Assembly (NCBI GenBank): GCA_035772785.1
Contig: JAOCPU010000015.1
Span: forward strand, 532,838-596,837
Direction of reading: 5' to 3'
Source of the DNA: Phlebiopsis flavidoalba
Lineage: Eukaryota > Basidiomycota > Agaricomycetes > Polyporales > Phanerochaetaceae
Length of the DNA: 64,000 nucleotides
Position 1 is the first letter of the stretch. Each line of letters opens with the position of its first letter. The position numbers were made by a program, and so were the translations under genes. The notes beneath the pieces were generated by a model. It was not told where the DNA came from and searched no databases. It worked only from the letters and a program-made list of their open reading frames with translations. Shown here piece after piece: positions 46,401 to 58,908 of the stretch.

Positions 46401-48135
46401 CCCGTTTTCTTTTCTCCGCACATTTCTTCGCCTCCTCATGGGTGTTGAAACGTATGAGAACTATGCCCAAAGCGAGCACCATTCGCGGTGTTGATCTGAG
46501 GCTCGAAGGAGACGATCGGCCCGTATGTAGGAGAAGTGACGCCGTATGCTCGCGTTCGGGGGAAAGCGGTGAGAGGTTGAGTACTGGAGGACGGCACACG
46601 GCGGTGGCGCGCCCCACGAGTTCGCATCGTACTAAGCAAAGTTAATAAGACGGCGCCAGCAAAAAGCGACACGAGACGTACCTCGTATTTGACCTCCACA
46701 TACTCCGAGCGCTGTGACCTGAGGCTCTGTAGCCGCTTTACACTCGAGTCCTTCCGAGGATCTCGCAGGACAGGCGCAGGCTCCCCCTCTACGACCTCTC
46801 CGTTGAACCTGTACAGAATCTCCTTTCCCTTCGACTTTCCCTTCACACCCCCCGCTCCGGATCTGCTCTCTGCACCGTCTCAACGCGAGTGCTCGGGAGT
46901 TTGCCATCTCGATCCCGGTCGGTAATAGGGTCAAAGATGATCCTTAAAGTCCTTTCCTTCAGGATATTCTGACCCGTGGTGGCGGCCATGCGGGTAGCGG
47001 CGGCAGTGAATAGAGCTTCGGGGGCAATGGCGGTGCTTCTTCCGTGGGAGGCGGGGAGGGGGGACGTCGGGCGGCAACTCAGGGGTGGTGGGGGCGGGTT
47101 GACCGACAACTTACTGGTGCCTACATTCGGGGTACCATTAGGCAGTGGAGGTGGCGCCGAGGGTGGTAATGGTGGATGGGGAGATGTGGGGGAAGTGGTG
47201 GGAGCAAAGACGGGCGACCAGGTGGCGGTTTCCCGTGGTGGTGATGGTGGTCGTGGTGGCGGCGCACTCGAAGAATGAGGGGGGGGAGGTGGAGGTTCGT
47301 CAGAGGGTGGTGGAGGTGGTGGTGGGCAATCATATGGCGGCGGAGGCGGCGGTGTACTTGACGGCGGGGGAGGTGGCGGGGTTCTGATGTCGGCTGCGGC
47401 GGAGGCGGTCGCAGTCTGAACGATATCGTCGGTGCACGTTGCCGGTAGACTCAACGACCTTGCTCGGCGTCGTAGCCTGACTGCAGCGACGAGGGCACTA
47501 CGAGGCGCGGTGGGAGGTGCGACACGGTTCGATACCGCGCTAGCTCGCCTGCGCCGTTGACTTGGGTACCAAGTTTGGCTTGAGACGGTTGATTCTGCAA
47601 CGAATTGTAAACGGATGAGCTTACTCTGCCTTCGCAACTCGATAATTTGACCATTTTCACCCCACTAGGACTACTACCACTCCGCTGTTCTCGAGCTGTT
47701 TTCCCTTGTTCCTCAGGGCGCTAGGACCTGTAGGCGGTGCTGAGGTACTAGGGCCAGAAGGGTATGTGGCATGACCGTTCGCGTATTTCGACGCCTTTTG
47801 GAGTTTGAATTGAGGGATTGACACGTTGTGTGAGGCTTCGTGGTCCCCGCGTCCGGGGGAGTCGCTCCTAACCGCGCCAGTGTGTACTGGCGCGTGGGGA
47901 TGTGTTGTTGGTTGAGAGCGATCCCGCCGATGTCGCGACACAGAACGTGTTCAACAACTCTCGCGGTGCACGAGGCGGAGCCTTGCAGACAGACATAGCT
48001 TGGCACTGGCAAAGGGACGGAAGGTGTTGTGAGTTGGGTGTGGTGGTGGTAAGGAGGCAAGATGCGGCGGGCGCCAAACTGTTCTGGCCTTCGCATAACG
48101 CCTGGCCTATTTTCCCGATATCGTTCCGTGGCCAT
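43442..48135 (-). CDS. SET1: histone H3 lysine-4 methyltransferase SET1 (COMPASS)
   Basis: Catalytic subunit of COMPASS; nuclear, methylates H3K4 at transcribed genes. Read leftwards from the ATG at 48135 (MATERYRENRPGVMRRPEQF): disordered N-terminus, a long Pro-rich region (about 47100-47400, PPPPPPSSTPPPPPPYDCPP and more), KEILYRFNGEVVEGEPAPVL then RDPRKDSS, YVEVKYE, an RRM-like segment GRIVSFEPQINTANGAR then GIVLIRFNTHEEAKKCAE (two frames), a charged coiled coil (KELEQRRRRERDEKRRAEEE), a second RRM-like segment HIGWYVTFKTADTARRASMF, the N-SET region (ARTEGYYKI, HAEKSAYVAQYAARNTT), then pre-SET IHDWGLYAMEK-like, YERQGIGSSYLFRIDED, LINHSCDPNCNAKIIMIGGE and EITYDYHF. An intron at 43712-43763 lies between NLG and RRLINHSC. 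Post-SET CLCGSAKCRGYLN with TAG at 43442-43444 has the three zinc cysteines. Frameshifts occur throughout. Confidence 0.88.
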
Positions 48136-50240
48136 AAAAACGGTGGCCTAAGTACACGTTCACACGAATAGTTGCACAGTTCTCAAGTCGTATTTGCGCT
48201 TCTCTCTTTGCTTCTAAGGCTACGGACATCAACGGGACATCACTTTGACTCACAAGCATTTTCTCAAAATTCTAGACGATATTCACTCCGATGCTCAATG
48301 CCCACCTCTACACCTCTTTCCTACCGTTTCCAGCTACTTCGACTGTTGAAGACTACCCAAAGGACACCATCTTCTAAGGATACACTGCGCTCCGCCACAT
48401 CTACAAGGTCGCCATGTTTCAGCATCAAGGATGATTCCTTCTTGGGGCGATGTTAGAGTATCGGGTTCGATATAATGCGGGTCGAGGCAAGATTAATGGA
48501 CAGTCCGAAGCATACACGAGAGAGATGGAGTGGTTCCAAGCTCTGGGAAAGTGGGCAGATCGACACATTGGAAAAGAGCGGAAAGACAAGGCATAACCAA
48601 GAGCGGGCGCAGCAATGTGGAATTTACAAGCTCCGCTACGGTGGATTCCCACGATCCTGGACACACCAGGATCCTCCGACAACGGAATTAACGTTGGGCC
48701 TCCACCACCCATACTAACGCTCTAATTGTGATATTTTGCACATGGAAAACAAGTAGAAAACCAATCACATACATATGTAGCCCTAGGTAAGGTCATTGTT
48801 TGAAGAGGGAAATTTTATTTTCACCTCAACACCATGTGCTGTACGCAGAGCGTGGAGGAGCCCATGTTCAATAGTCACAATCCATCAGCAAATTTCATGA
48901 TGATGATAGATGGTGTGTCCAATGGACCTGCCTTACTCTATTGGCCAATTAATCCGCCCATTGCTGCTAGAAACAAGGCCCAAACTGTACTCCAAAATTG
49001 TAGTGGAATCTGATAGAGAGACATGATTACCTTAACATCAATCAAACTCATAGATCACTTCCCAGGACTTTTTCAGAGCGGTACAATAGTCCATTAGTGC
49101 TATAATACTCACGCCATAACATAGTTGCTGTAATGCCCTTTGTAGATAACTACTCCTTAAAATCCATGTGCTATATACAAAAATATGTTTTGCCGATATA
49201 CCTTATACAATGTTTAAACTTACTAAGCCTTTCATACTCATATCGCTCTTGGCCTGATGCGTATTGAGCGCTAATGCCACACAATTCTAGTTGGCGAGGG
49301 TGCCCTGACGCACAGATCGATCTAATAAGGCGCCTGAGATTTGCCATTTTTTGCCGGCAATCCGGATCCTGGAATCCATATCAAATGGTACAGCACCGCG
49401 CACGGAAATATTACTAAGTTACTCCTGTATACCATCACCGACAAAAATACCAAATGTAGCTCACAGTACACTCTATATGCATGACTATGCCTCACATAGC
49501 CAGTCTTCTTATGGCTCCTGGCTGGATTGTGAGGTCTGGGTAGAATTACTAGGAGGTGTTCAGCTTCTCGGTAGATCAGTACAACATTCATAGATAAGCG
49601 AACAACCACCCACACAAAAAAATTCTACTCAGACATTCCGGCCAAATGCGTCGCATGGAACGAACTTTGTTACGTCACGTTCCACAGGGCCTTGTCTATG
49701 TCTCCCAGCGGTACCACGACTACAAGAGAGTCACCAAGTCTCCTGTTTTATACCTGCTCTCAATAAACTCGAATGACCGGTCCACGTCCAACGTTTTCAA
49801 CCTCGCAGAAAGCGTGCACATCTCGTGTGCGCCCATCATGCACACCTCAATTGATTTAATTAACGGAACCCGGGGTTTTCAATGGGATTGGGAAAGATAA
49901 AAAGCTGGTTTAAAATCCATCATCCGTCACCTGCGCAAGTCTGTTCGCCATCATCCTTAAACAATAAAACATCGAAGATTGTCGCTCAAGAAACTCCCAT
50001 GGACCTCAAAAGCTGGATCTAGCGTCGGTTTTAGAGACGTTCATTGCGCCTCGTCAGGATCCTCGTGGCCCCGCACCTTGTTCTTGCGTGTAGGCTTGAC
50101 AAGACGCTATGGTATCCTATTTCTTTTGTCCCTCTGCCCACCAGACCCCTGTACTGAAACCAGTTTAACCGTGTAGGTTACACCCCCTTTTTTGCGTCCG
50201 CTCCCAATAACCTCGGAACGGGCCTTTCCCACCCCCTCTC
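48136..50240. other. 2.1-kb AT-rich gene-poor region
   Basis: Lies between the divergent SET1 (-) and serine-rich (+) genes. Sequence from about 48720 to 49500 is clearly more AT-rich than its neighbours. The open frames at 48475-48717 and 49646-49900 are unrecognised. A CT-rich stretch just before 50241 looks like a fungal promoter of the serine-rich gene. Confidence 0.45.
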
Positions 50241-51965
50241 ATGGCCTCCAGCTCGAATTTTGCTCAACTCCATCACTCGTATATTCAACAAGAGCGGATC
50301 CGACGACTCTCAGCAAACAATAGTCAAGGGCACACAGCGTGGACCCGCCGTCGCCCGTGTTACTACCCTGGTGGTTTGAATCGCGCAGCGTTAGTCGTCG
50401 CTCACATTGGAACGTACCCGACCATCCCAAGTCTCATGGATTACTCCCACCACCGCGTCTCCCTCTCCGAATGCAAGCGCCAGCCCCTTACGTTTTGCGG
50501 GCCAGTCCTCCGACGAAGAAGAGTCTTCTGCCATACGCCGAGCCAAACACAGGCTTTCGAGCGAGCACCGACTCGGAATTTCTGCGAAGACAGTCGGCTC
50601 GTTTATCTGCCTCCAGTAGCGCTGGCTCCGACCCGCACCGAAAGTCATCACCGCTTTACGAAGAGCGTTCTCACTTTCCTGTCTGCAGACGGCCCTCGCT
50701 CGAAACGGTACCCTCGACACCAACTTCTGCGCGGTTCGCCGACGGAAACCGTGAGTCGTTTCTGAAAGTGGGTCTAAACAGTGAGCTCATCAACGGCCTT
50801 CCAGTGCATATTTCATCGAGCAACGTCATTCTTGAATCGCCCACTGAAACGGACGATCAGTCAAGACTCGACGAGCACATTTCGTACCGTGACCTCGGTG
50901 AACGCACCATCCATCCCACCCGTAGACCTCCGCCCGAATTTCGCGGGTTCGTTGGGTGTCGCACCGGGACCAGGACGTAGGCCAGAACCACCATCACGCA
51001 CCCTCGTCTGGCGGTACACGTCCTATTCCGACAGTTCACGGTCCTCCGTCATTTACGAAGACTCGCTTCGAACAATAAGCTTCATCACCGCGCCATCCGT
51101 ACGCGAGTCTAGTTCGGACATCGACCTCGAACGTGGGCCGTAATACCGACGAAACCGACCTTGGTGATCCCTCCGACCTGCTAGAAGACTATGAAGAGGA
51201 GGGATACGACGACGAAAGTCAGTCACCGTACTCGACCGACCATGCCGAGGGCACAGAGCACTCGCACATGAGCCTCCCCAGTGGCTTTTGCGATATTGAG
51301 GCTGGGCCCCACAGAAGCCCCGCCCACACGACCCCTAACCCTCCTCGCCGACTTCACGTGTACCCGGGCTACTCGAGCTCCGTCCTCGAGACAATTTCCC
51401 GGCACTCTGCCTCATCAGACGCTACCGCTGTTGAGACCGCCATCCAGCGGCGCTGGCTCCAAGGCCTCTCATTCAGGGTCGTTTTACCGCGCCGACTCCA
51501 ACTGGTGGAACGAAAAAGACGAGATCTCGCGGGGCAAGATCACCTCGGCGTGTATTCTGTTCTTCATAGGCTTCCTCGCCCCATGGTGCTGGCTCATCGG
51601 CGGGTGGTACCTCTCCCACAGCGGGGAGATCAAGCCGGACGGGCAGTACTTGCAGACCGTGCCTTGGGCGTGGCCAAGGGCGGCGGCGCGCGGGGAACGT
51701 CGTGAAGCCACCAAAATCCGACGCCAAGCCGAGACGCACCCTTTCGCCATTCTGGAAAGTTTCACGAGCAAGAAACTGTACCAATTTCTCCAGTGACCGA
51801 CCGTGCCTCGATTGAGTCCATTCGCTCACTCAAGAAACAGGAGTCGTTCTACAGCATTGACTCCCATGGGTCGTTCGCTGCAGAGTTGCGGCAGTCATGA
51901 GCGGCATATTACTTGCCGTTGGTGTCATTATTGCGCTCATTGTTCTGGCCGGTTTGCATATTTAA
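50241..51965 (+). CDS. serine-rich membrane protein
   Basis: Long, disordered, Ser-rich protein with C-terminal membrane segments, of a type annotated only as serine-rich protein in basidiomycetes. Start MASSSNFAQLHHSYIQQERI at 50241. Further pieces in alternating frames are SARLSASSSAGSDPHRKSS, PVHISSSNVILESPTETDDQ, STFRTVTSVNAPSIPPVDLR, VWRYTSYSDSSRSSVIYEDS, PSDLLEDYEEEGYDDESQSP, SGSFYRADSNWWNEKDEISR, then the hydrophobic GKITSACILFFIGFLAPWCW LIGGWYLSHS (written in two parts), ASIESIRSLKKQESFYSIDS, and a final TM helix MSGILLAVGVIIALIVLAGL with TAA at 51963-51965. The two TM helices near the end suggest a hairpin or tail-anchored topology with a large cytosolic Ser-rich domain, possibly phosphorylated. 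Role unknown. Confidence 0.68.
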
Positions 51966-52193
51966 GATATTATTCTTTGGACCAGACACTGTTTAACTTA
52001 CATAATTTATAGTGAGACCAACATAGTAACCCTGTATATATCTTGAAACTTATATAGCGACGACACAAGATCCGTATATCAAAGACGGATGATTTTATTG
52101 CTAACTAAACAGCAGGTTGTGACAGCGGGATACAGATAACAGCACGAATAGATATCCAAGATAATCCTGAGGATACAGAGAGTTTGCAGTGAA

Positions 52194-55100
52194 TTATCTG
52201 AAAGTTCCGAAGTATGTGCGGAACATTGACTCATAGACGGAGGGGTGAAGACGAGATGACAGAATGGACATGCAAGAACAAGCGAGGGAACCGTTTGGTG
52301 AAGTATGACAGGAGCCTTCACGGCATGGAACCAATCTGACGCTTTGACGCCGTCGGGTAGATCCTGATAATGTGTTTCTAAGGTGTAGTCTACATGAGCT
52401 ACGCCCATAAGAGATTAAAGCACAGAGGACTCACTTATTGCGCAACGCCCGCATCAAGTCTTGTAACAGACTTTCCGTCCATAACTTGCTGGTACTTGCC
52501 CAAGTTCCTCAATGAAGAACTTGTTCCAGTCCTAGCATTCCAGTCGTTTGCCGACAACGCTAAAAGGCATCTCTCTCCAGCTCAATTGAGCATGGCGTCG
52601 TCCCGTGGGTCACGGCACATAATTTCGAAGCGATCCCGAGCATCCTGAAGGAAATTTCAGGCGCTTTGCCTGGGTCCCAGAAATACGGATGAAAGCAAGC
52701 ATGTCGGCCGTGTCCGGTCTATGTCGTGTTGTCAGATAAAGACCTTGATATGTGATCCTAGTACGCACCTCTCGCGTGGTTTCTGGACTGAGCCATCTTC
52801 TGAATCAGGTCCACAGCTTCTGAACCCTCCCCTCCCAAACCGGTTTCCAACCCTTCCAACGCCTTCAGGTTCTTCATAATATTTGCCCTCTCTTCATACC
52901 GCTCTCCAAACGGGGATGGCCGCCATGGTCAAGACATAGAAGAACAAACACCCTAGAGCGAAGATAATCGACCGATTTCGTCAGTCTCGTCTTGATGGTA
53001 GATGTACCACCATCGGAGACGGTCCAACACTCCCGCGTGACGACTGTGACTCTTCGCCCCCCGAATCGTCTATCCTGACATCTCCACGCAAAATCTCTGG
53101 AGCCCGCCAGCCGACTGTACCAGCGACCGCCGTCGGCAGAAAGCTCGTCTGGTCGATCTCGAGTTTCTTGCAAAAGCCCCAAAGTCAGAAGTTAGCATAC
53201 GGTGTCCTGAACTCTCGCCGACGCCCCTTCTGCGCCATGCGAGATGAGGATTTCTGGGGTTAATGTCGCGGTGAAAACGATCTTGAGAGCGTTTTGTAGG
53301 TGTCTCATGCCCCGACGTGATTTTGGCGCAATGCACGTTTTGGGTTTTTTTCAAAGGCGACGGGCTATGTCGCGGAATTGGTCGGGTCGTTCAATGACGC
53401 CGGCCAGAGTGGCCGGACAGAGCTCAAAGGGCGATATACAAGAAGTTGGCTTGAGCTTCTTGGTAGTAATAGCGGATGACGTTTCGGATGATTCGTCTGA
53501 CTCCTGGAGCACGTTGACCTTCGCGGGCTGCAAGTGTGACAAAGTCCTGGAGTTGTTGTAAACGCTCAGTGACTGCGACCGCACGGCCTTGAGAGATCCC
53601 TTGAACACTACTGTCCCATGCGATCCAAAGCCTAGGTTGTCGTTAATTTGGTGTAAAAAGTCCGAAAGTCATGACGACTTCACTTACCGAGGACAGTATC
53701 CGAGACGACAAGCGGAGGGCTCGACAACGGCAGGGGTAGGGGGTGGCGCGGAACGACCAATGTCGACGACGAAACTACGTGTCCCACGGGTTCTGGCTAC
53801 AAATTTCGCGCGTTGGTGCATCTGCGCTTGGGGAGTTTGTGAGAGGGTCCCTTTCATCTCCCCCATCCTCGCCACCCGTTGCGTAGCAGCACCCTTCTTC
53901 TTCTTCCCCCTCTTCCTCCGCGCAGGTTTCCGACGCCCAGGTGTAGGGGCCTGCTCTCCATCACTGTCATCGGCACGTCTCCGTTAAGGTCTGGGTTTTT
54001 CTTCTTCATCAACGCCAGTCCGTCCACCGTGAACTTTGACGGAGCGAGGTCCCACCGAACGAAACAGCCCTCTTCTGTCATGCGTCAATGCGTTCTTGGG
54101 GAACTGGGCGTCTGTGATCTCCATCTCCCAGGGGCGTTCCGAGGGTTCAACCAGGGTAGAGTCCTGTCGCGGCCAAGGAGAATCGATACCGTCAGGGCCG
54201 ACGTGAGATGTCTTCCTTAAGCTCCTTCGTCGAGCGGGACGGGAACGTGCTCCGGCGGTAGTAGTAGGCATAGTATTAAACGGATTTCATGTGCGAGTGT
54301 GTGTGCGTTGGCCCATCGCCTATCCATTTCCTGGAATAGTCCTCAAAACAGCAGCAGAACTAGCGTGATAGTGGGCCACGAGGCATACATGGATAGTGCC
54401 TTGGTATGAGTATGTCAGGTGACCGTCCGGGTGGAGCCCGGGCCTATACGGGGGTAAGACCCAACGGGGGTTATCGACGCGTTGCCAGCACCAGGGGGCG
54501 TCCCAGAATGGTTGGGGTGTGAGTCTCCAGAAAATGGCTCCGAGGGGGTCACGCATATGCGGAGGATACGGTACCGTAGCAGGCCCGTCGAGAAGTCGAC
54601 TAAGCCTCGATGACTCACCAACTTACGTACCCCTGTAAGACAACGTGTTTGTCCTTACTACCATTCCGGCACAGGGTCTCTCAATCTCTTGCGTTTCATA
54701 TGCCGAGTAATCGAGTCGACGTCTGGAGGAAAATCTCGATCTTCCTCGAACGGCATAGAGCCAGGTGGGTGGGTCAATACGCCCGACGCGAGGGTGGACT
54801 ATCTTCAAATTTGTGTACCCCAAAGACGACGAGTGGGTAAAGATCGGGATCATTGCAAAGACGAGAGCCTGTTTCTTCAAACCATGCCCACATATGCTGA
54901 CTGCCAAGTTCGGTAGGCTGTTCTGCTTGGCAGCTGTGACGAGGTCGAAGTTTGGAAGAAGGTCCTGTAAACCTATCCTGGGTTGCAGTAGAACGAATGG
55001 GAATGAGGCGCGCCGAAGGGGTTACGACGACGTCAAACACTGCCACGCTAGGGGGGGGGGGGGGGCGGCCGGATCGTACATGAGTATCCGTGCCACTCGG

Positions 55101-56195
55101 ACCCTTAAGGGAGAACATACATTGGATTTACAAAGGAGCGCGCCCAAAGCGGCTGGTATCGGGAGCGATGTTGGGGTCCGCATGGTCGAGAGTTGTTTTG
55201 AACGACAGTATTTTTTCCATTCGCGAGAGACTGGACATAGGTTTCGTCCGCTGTGCGTCGGTAAAGTGACTGCAAAATCTGGTCTTGGTTGTTTGGTTAC
55301 CATACGAGTCGAAAATGAAAGGTTCTGACGTGGGCGGACGAGGTAGGCCTGGAGTGTTGGGTCCGAGTATGAATGGAGATGTTGGTAGTCTGAGTGACAA
55401 AGCGCGCGTGAATTCGTTGGTAATTGGGAGTCTCCACCGACCCCCGGTGGGCAATAGCATACCAGTCCGACCAATAAAGACCTCAGTCCGGGGGTGTGCC
55501 TGTGCGCTCCTTGGTCTATCGGATTCCTCTAATTCGTCCAGGTCGATATCATAATCCGACTGGCGCGATAAATCCTCGAAGGGGTCCCAGGGACACTCGA
55601 ATGTGGGTCAACTGTAGCCTTCACCCGACGGTCTCCAGCTCTACCAGCAGAAGGGAAGTCTCCTTTTTCCCTACAAAGACTTTCAAGCTGTCATCGTCTC
55701 CATGGATGCTATACGGTGACATCTCTACTAGCTGAGGCATGGAGAAAGGGAGACGTTGCAGAGGACTATCCGGTGTGGGCATGACGTTAGATTTCGCCAG
55801 ACTGAGGTTCGATGACATAGACCTCGTGGACTTCGGTCGTCGTCCTGATCATAGACCGGGTGCTGGGTGCGCACCAGGGGCCCGAGGGATGCTGGACGCT
55901 TCCAGAGGGGGATGTAGACATAGACCAAAGCGTGTCGCCGGTCGACCTGTTCAAAGCATGTAGGTTACCGTCCACAGAGGCGACTAGAACTATGTCGAGG
56001 AGCTCCAAAGGGTCATTAGCGCCCCCAGCAGCTTTGCCATGAGGCCATACATGACTTCGGTGGACCATTGACATGAGTTGCGAGGTCGGTGTTGCGGTTG
56101 CCGACCTGAGACTTAAGAGAGATGACCTCTGCGAGACATAGACCAGCACAGAGAAAGAGAAAGGCTGATAGTAAAGTGGGGCCATAAATTGTCAT
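52194..56195 (-). CDS. IRE1: ER-stress sensor kinase/endoribonuclease IRE1
   Basis: Type I ER membrane protein that senses unfolded proteins and splices HAC1-type mRNA. Read leftwards from the ATG at 56195: signal peptide MTIYGPTLLSAFLFLCAGLC, luminal domain with the PQQ-like strand LLDIVLVASVDGNLHALNRS and TGDTLWSMSTS, YVIEPQSGEIYVMPTPDSP, LPFSMPQLVEMSPYSIHGDD, KVFVGKKETSLLLVELETVG, and FIGRTDWYAI-type sequence near 55430. Cytosolic kinase: GFGSHGTVVFKGSL (Gly-rich loop), VNVLQESDESSET, ELCPATLAGVIERPDQFRDI, HRDIN (codons 53257-53274), DFG (53178-53186), VAGTVGWRAPEILRGD, TKSVDIFALGC. KEN RNase: KSVQDLLRALRNKKHHYQDL then PDGVK, MPEGFLSYFTKRFPRLFLHV, SMFRTYF, stop near 52194. A G15 run at 55051-55065 and many small shifts interrupt it. 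Identification is firm. Confidence 0.87.
55051..55065. repeat. G15 homopolymer inside IRE1
   Basis: Fifteen G's (C's on the coding - strand, read as poly-Pro) in the luminal part of IRE1. The protein reading frame is not continuous across it. Confidence 0.75.
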
Positions 56196-56774
56196 CGCTT
56201 CATGTGCCAAACAAAGCGAGAGTGTGTCGAGAGCGAGAAATAGAGGGGGATGAGCGTGGAAAGCTGGTTGGAAAGGAGAACGGAGGAAATGATGAGAAAG
56301 GCGCCCAAAGAACTGCCACGCCTGTCCGCACATCACGTGATTCGCTAGAATATTCTCCGTACGGCGTACTATATTGTTCGGACGTTTTTCGCCTTATTAC
56401 GGTCTCAACTTTCAAAGTCTCTTGGCTGGGGCAGTTCTTATGTACTATTGTGTGTCGTTGCTGGGCACTTATTGGCTCACAGAGGGGTACCCCGTGGTAG
56501 CCGCGCGTCGGTGTACTCAAAATAATTCAAGTACTGCTAGTGACGAAAGGGTAACTTGAAGGACGTGGCCCGCCCATTCGGACGAGACTTTGGGGAGGAA
56601 TGATATCGGTAGCTGTGTACAAAGTCCGCTAAACTTAACACTAGCAACAACGTATGCAGACTACAATGCCACAAAAGTCTCGACAGTATAGCAAAGACTC
56701 GGAGTGCAATGTCACGAAGCGCTGTCCAAACTCCCGTAATTGCACAGTCGTAGACCTCGACAAAAATCTCGTCT
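56196..56774. other. intergenic, IRE1 promoter
   Basis: Separates the G1 peptidase 3' end from the IRE1 start; both genes are on the - strand. The sequence just upstream of 56195 should contain the IRE1 promoter. A CACGTGA E-box-like element is present near 56333. Nothing else is recognised. Confidence 0.4.
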
Positions 56775-57730
56775 CTACGAAGATCCCTTGTATGTTACGG
56801 TGACATCGCTGGCGTTGACGGTCGCAGTGGTCAACGATAGCCCCATTTTGTTCAATGAGAACAATATTCTTCTGTGCGGGGCTGGACAATCCCTGTCGTG
56901 GCGATAGCCTGAGGATCCTGGAACGTGATTGTGCCAAAGTTAGCGAATGGAACGGGTTCGTCGTTTTCCTCAAAGTCCCCCCCCCTCGACAATCCACTCT
57001 GCGTCTTGTTGGGCAAAGTGCTGACGTGGAGGTGATCTCCTTCTGGACTTGTTTACTCGGAGGTGAGATTGATGATGGTCGCCGTTCCCCGGAAGTAGCG
57101 GTTTCGCTCTGAACGGTGAGCATGAACATCCGTCCCCCGGCTCTTGAAAGTGATATCGGCGACTCAGTCCGAAGCGAACTCGGGATACCACTCATACACC
57201 ATGCTACAAGTCGAATAATGAGGACAATCGAATTGAAACGTTTGAGATACCACGGACCATCATAGAGGACCACAGTTCCGTCACTGTCGACGGTAAAGTC
57301 GAGGCCAGTTTGAAGGATGGGGCATGTGCTGCATGTATCTCCATCGATTGCCCCCCACGCTGAAGCGGCGTGCGAAGCCTTTCGCACCGGCTGGCACTGC
57401 AGGGGTAGGGACTTTGATGGTAGCGGATACATTGGTGAACGTGCCCTAACATATGTTATGAAGCTGCTATCAACGCCTAGCGCGTGTTTCTAACGTACAG
57501 GCCCTTCGCTCATGATTGCACCAGCCCCAGTTTGAGCTGAACTGGGTGTTGTGCGAGACCAGAGCTTTCTTGGGCCACGATTTAGGAGTCGCCTCGGCCG
57601 CGCGGGATTGTAAACGTTCCTCGGAGGAGGGGGCAGCGAAGGAAGCGCTAGCAAAGAGTGTGAGAAGCGAGCGTGGTTTTGGCAAACATGATAAGAGAGT
57701 CGACAGGAGAAACAGTCGAGGAGTTGACAC
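56775..57730 (-). CDS. secreted glutamic endopeptidase (G1/eqolisin)
   Basis: Acid endopeptidase of the scytalidoglutamic/aspergilloglutamic family, secreted. Start MSTPRLFLLSTLLS at 57730, hydrophobic to FAAP, propeptide SSEERLQSRAAEATPKSWPK, then FSSNW and GAIMSEG (mature N-terminal strand, NWAGAI in the family). After an intron (donor GTACGTT near 57500, acceptor before GTFTNV) come TFTNVSATIKVPTPAVPAGA, SAWGAIDGDTC and ILQTGLDFTVDSDGT with the catalytic Gln codon at 57310-57312, then DISFKSRG, LTVQSETATSG-type strands, AEWIVE (segment carrying the catalytic Glu, about 56983-57002), VPFANFGTITF-type sequence in another frame, and the end VNASDVTVTYKGSS with TAG at 56775-56777. The length (about 260-280 aa) fits. 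Shifts occur near 57660, 57545, 57370, 57240 and 56985. Confidence 0.8.
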
Positions 57731-58908
57731 GAGTCAGCTGTCGGCTTGGGAGTCCTTGAGCAATGGGGAGACACCGGGCAGGTTTCCGTCTAGCATTCTT
57801 ATACACACCGCAGCGGTGGCGTGTCCGTTGAACATGATGGTAAGTCGGAATCAGCTTCTCCGCCGGTTTTTCCAACGGCGAAGAACACGGCACGGGAAAA
57901 GATGCCAAGATTCGGCCTGAGAGGTATCCCCAATCCTGTATAGTAATGGTTTGTCAGCTTCGAGATGAATTGTCAAGGGAGCCAACATACACCGTATGTT
58001 CATCTTCATCGGATACAATATGGAGAACTATCGAAACATAACATGGGGCCTGTGCACATTTTTCGAGCTAGTGTTACGGGCCATAGGCCGCGTTGACAAT
58101 ATGAGGGTATTAGAAACCCCCAGTCAGACTATAACGTAGTCATTTACCTCAGGTTTACTTGGATAGTGCCTGTCAGCCTCAGCAGCCAGGTACACGCCCT
58201 TGCAGTTCAGATAAATGGAACCCTGACGAACACCCTTCTGGTCTCCCTGACACGGATGGAGATGGCACAGATCTGTAAGCACCCGTCCTTGATTAGCACA
58301 ACTTGTTGGTAGCACTTTGTGGGAAGGAAAACCGTTTACGCACACACATCGTCCACGCCTTTGACGTGACATAAAGCATCGGTATCTAGTCAATTAGAGA
58401 CTTTGAACAGTGGTATCCAAGATGTTGGTTTGATACATGAATGGAATTTTCAAAGAAGAAGGCGGGGCAGGAATAGTAAAACGAGTGAAAGGGGAAACTC
58501 CACCGTTCTGTATGTGCACAACGTTTGATGAGCTGGAGATGCGATTTGGCTGTGTGCGGCCATCCGTATATCTATCAATCGGCATGATGTAGGCGATTCT
58601 TCAACTAAGCGTGCGTACGTTCTCATGATGAACACCAGAGTAATGCGAGGGTCTAGGCCTACACTATGTTCCGGGTATAATGCGGTGCACGGCGCGGTGG
58701 TGCAAAACCACGAACAAAAAAAGAGGCAAGCGCCAATGGGCGCTAGCTTTTGCACGCTGAGCGCTGCGTTGATCACGTGGAATTTCAGCATGGCCACCGT
58801 CACGCTCGAAGTTCAGAAACATCGCCAAAAATCATTTGGCATATAAAATTCATCAGCAGCGCCGCAGTCATGTTTCGCTCAGCATTTACATGATCCACAT
58901 CTCACTGA
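57731..58908. other. intergenic, one unassigned open frame
   Basis: The - frame at 58124-58393 encodes CVNGFPSHKVLPTSCANQGR, LTDLCHLHPCQGDQKG and QGSIYLNCKGVYLAAEAD. The cysteine spacing and SIYLNCKG vaguely resemble CyanoVirin-N homology proteins, but the match is too weak to name. The rest shows nothing. Confidence 0.3.

Noticed and set aside
46843..47637. Independent formin-like poly-proline protein
   Set aside because: It lies between the N-terminal and RRM-like parts of SET1 on the same strand, and the same frame continues with ILKERTLRIIFDPITDRD-type sequence belonging to SET1.
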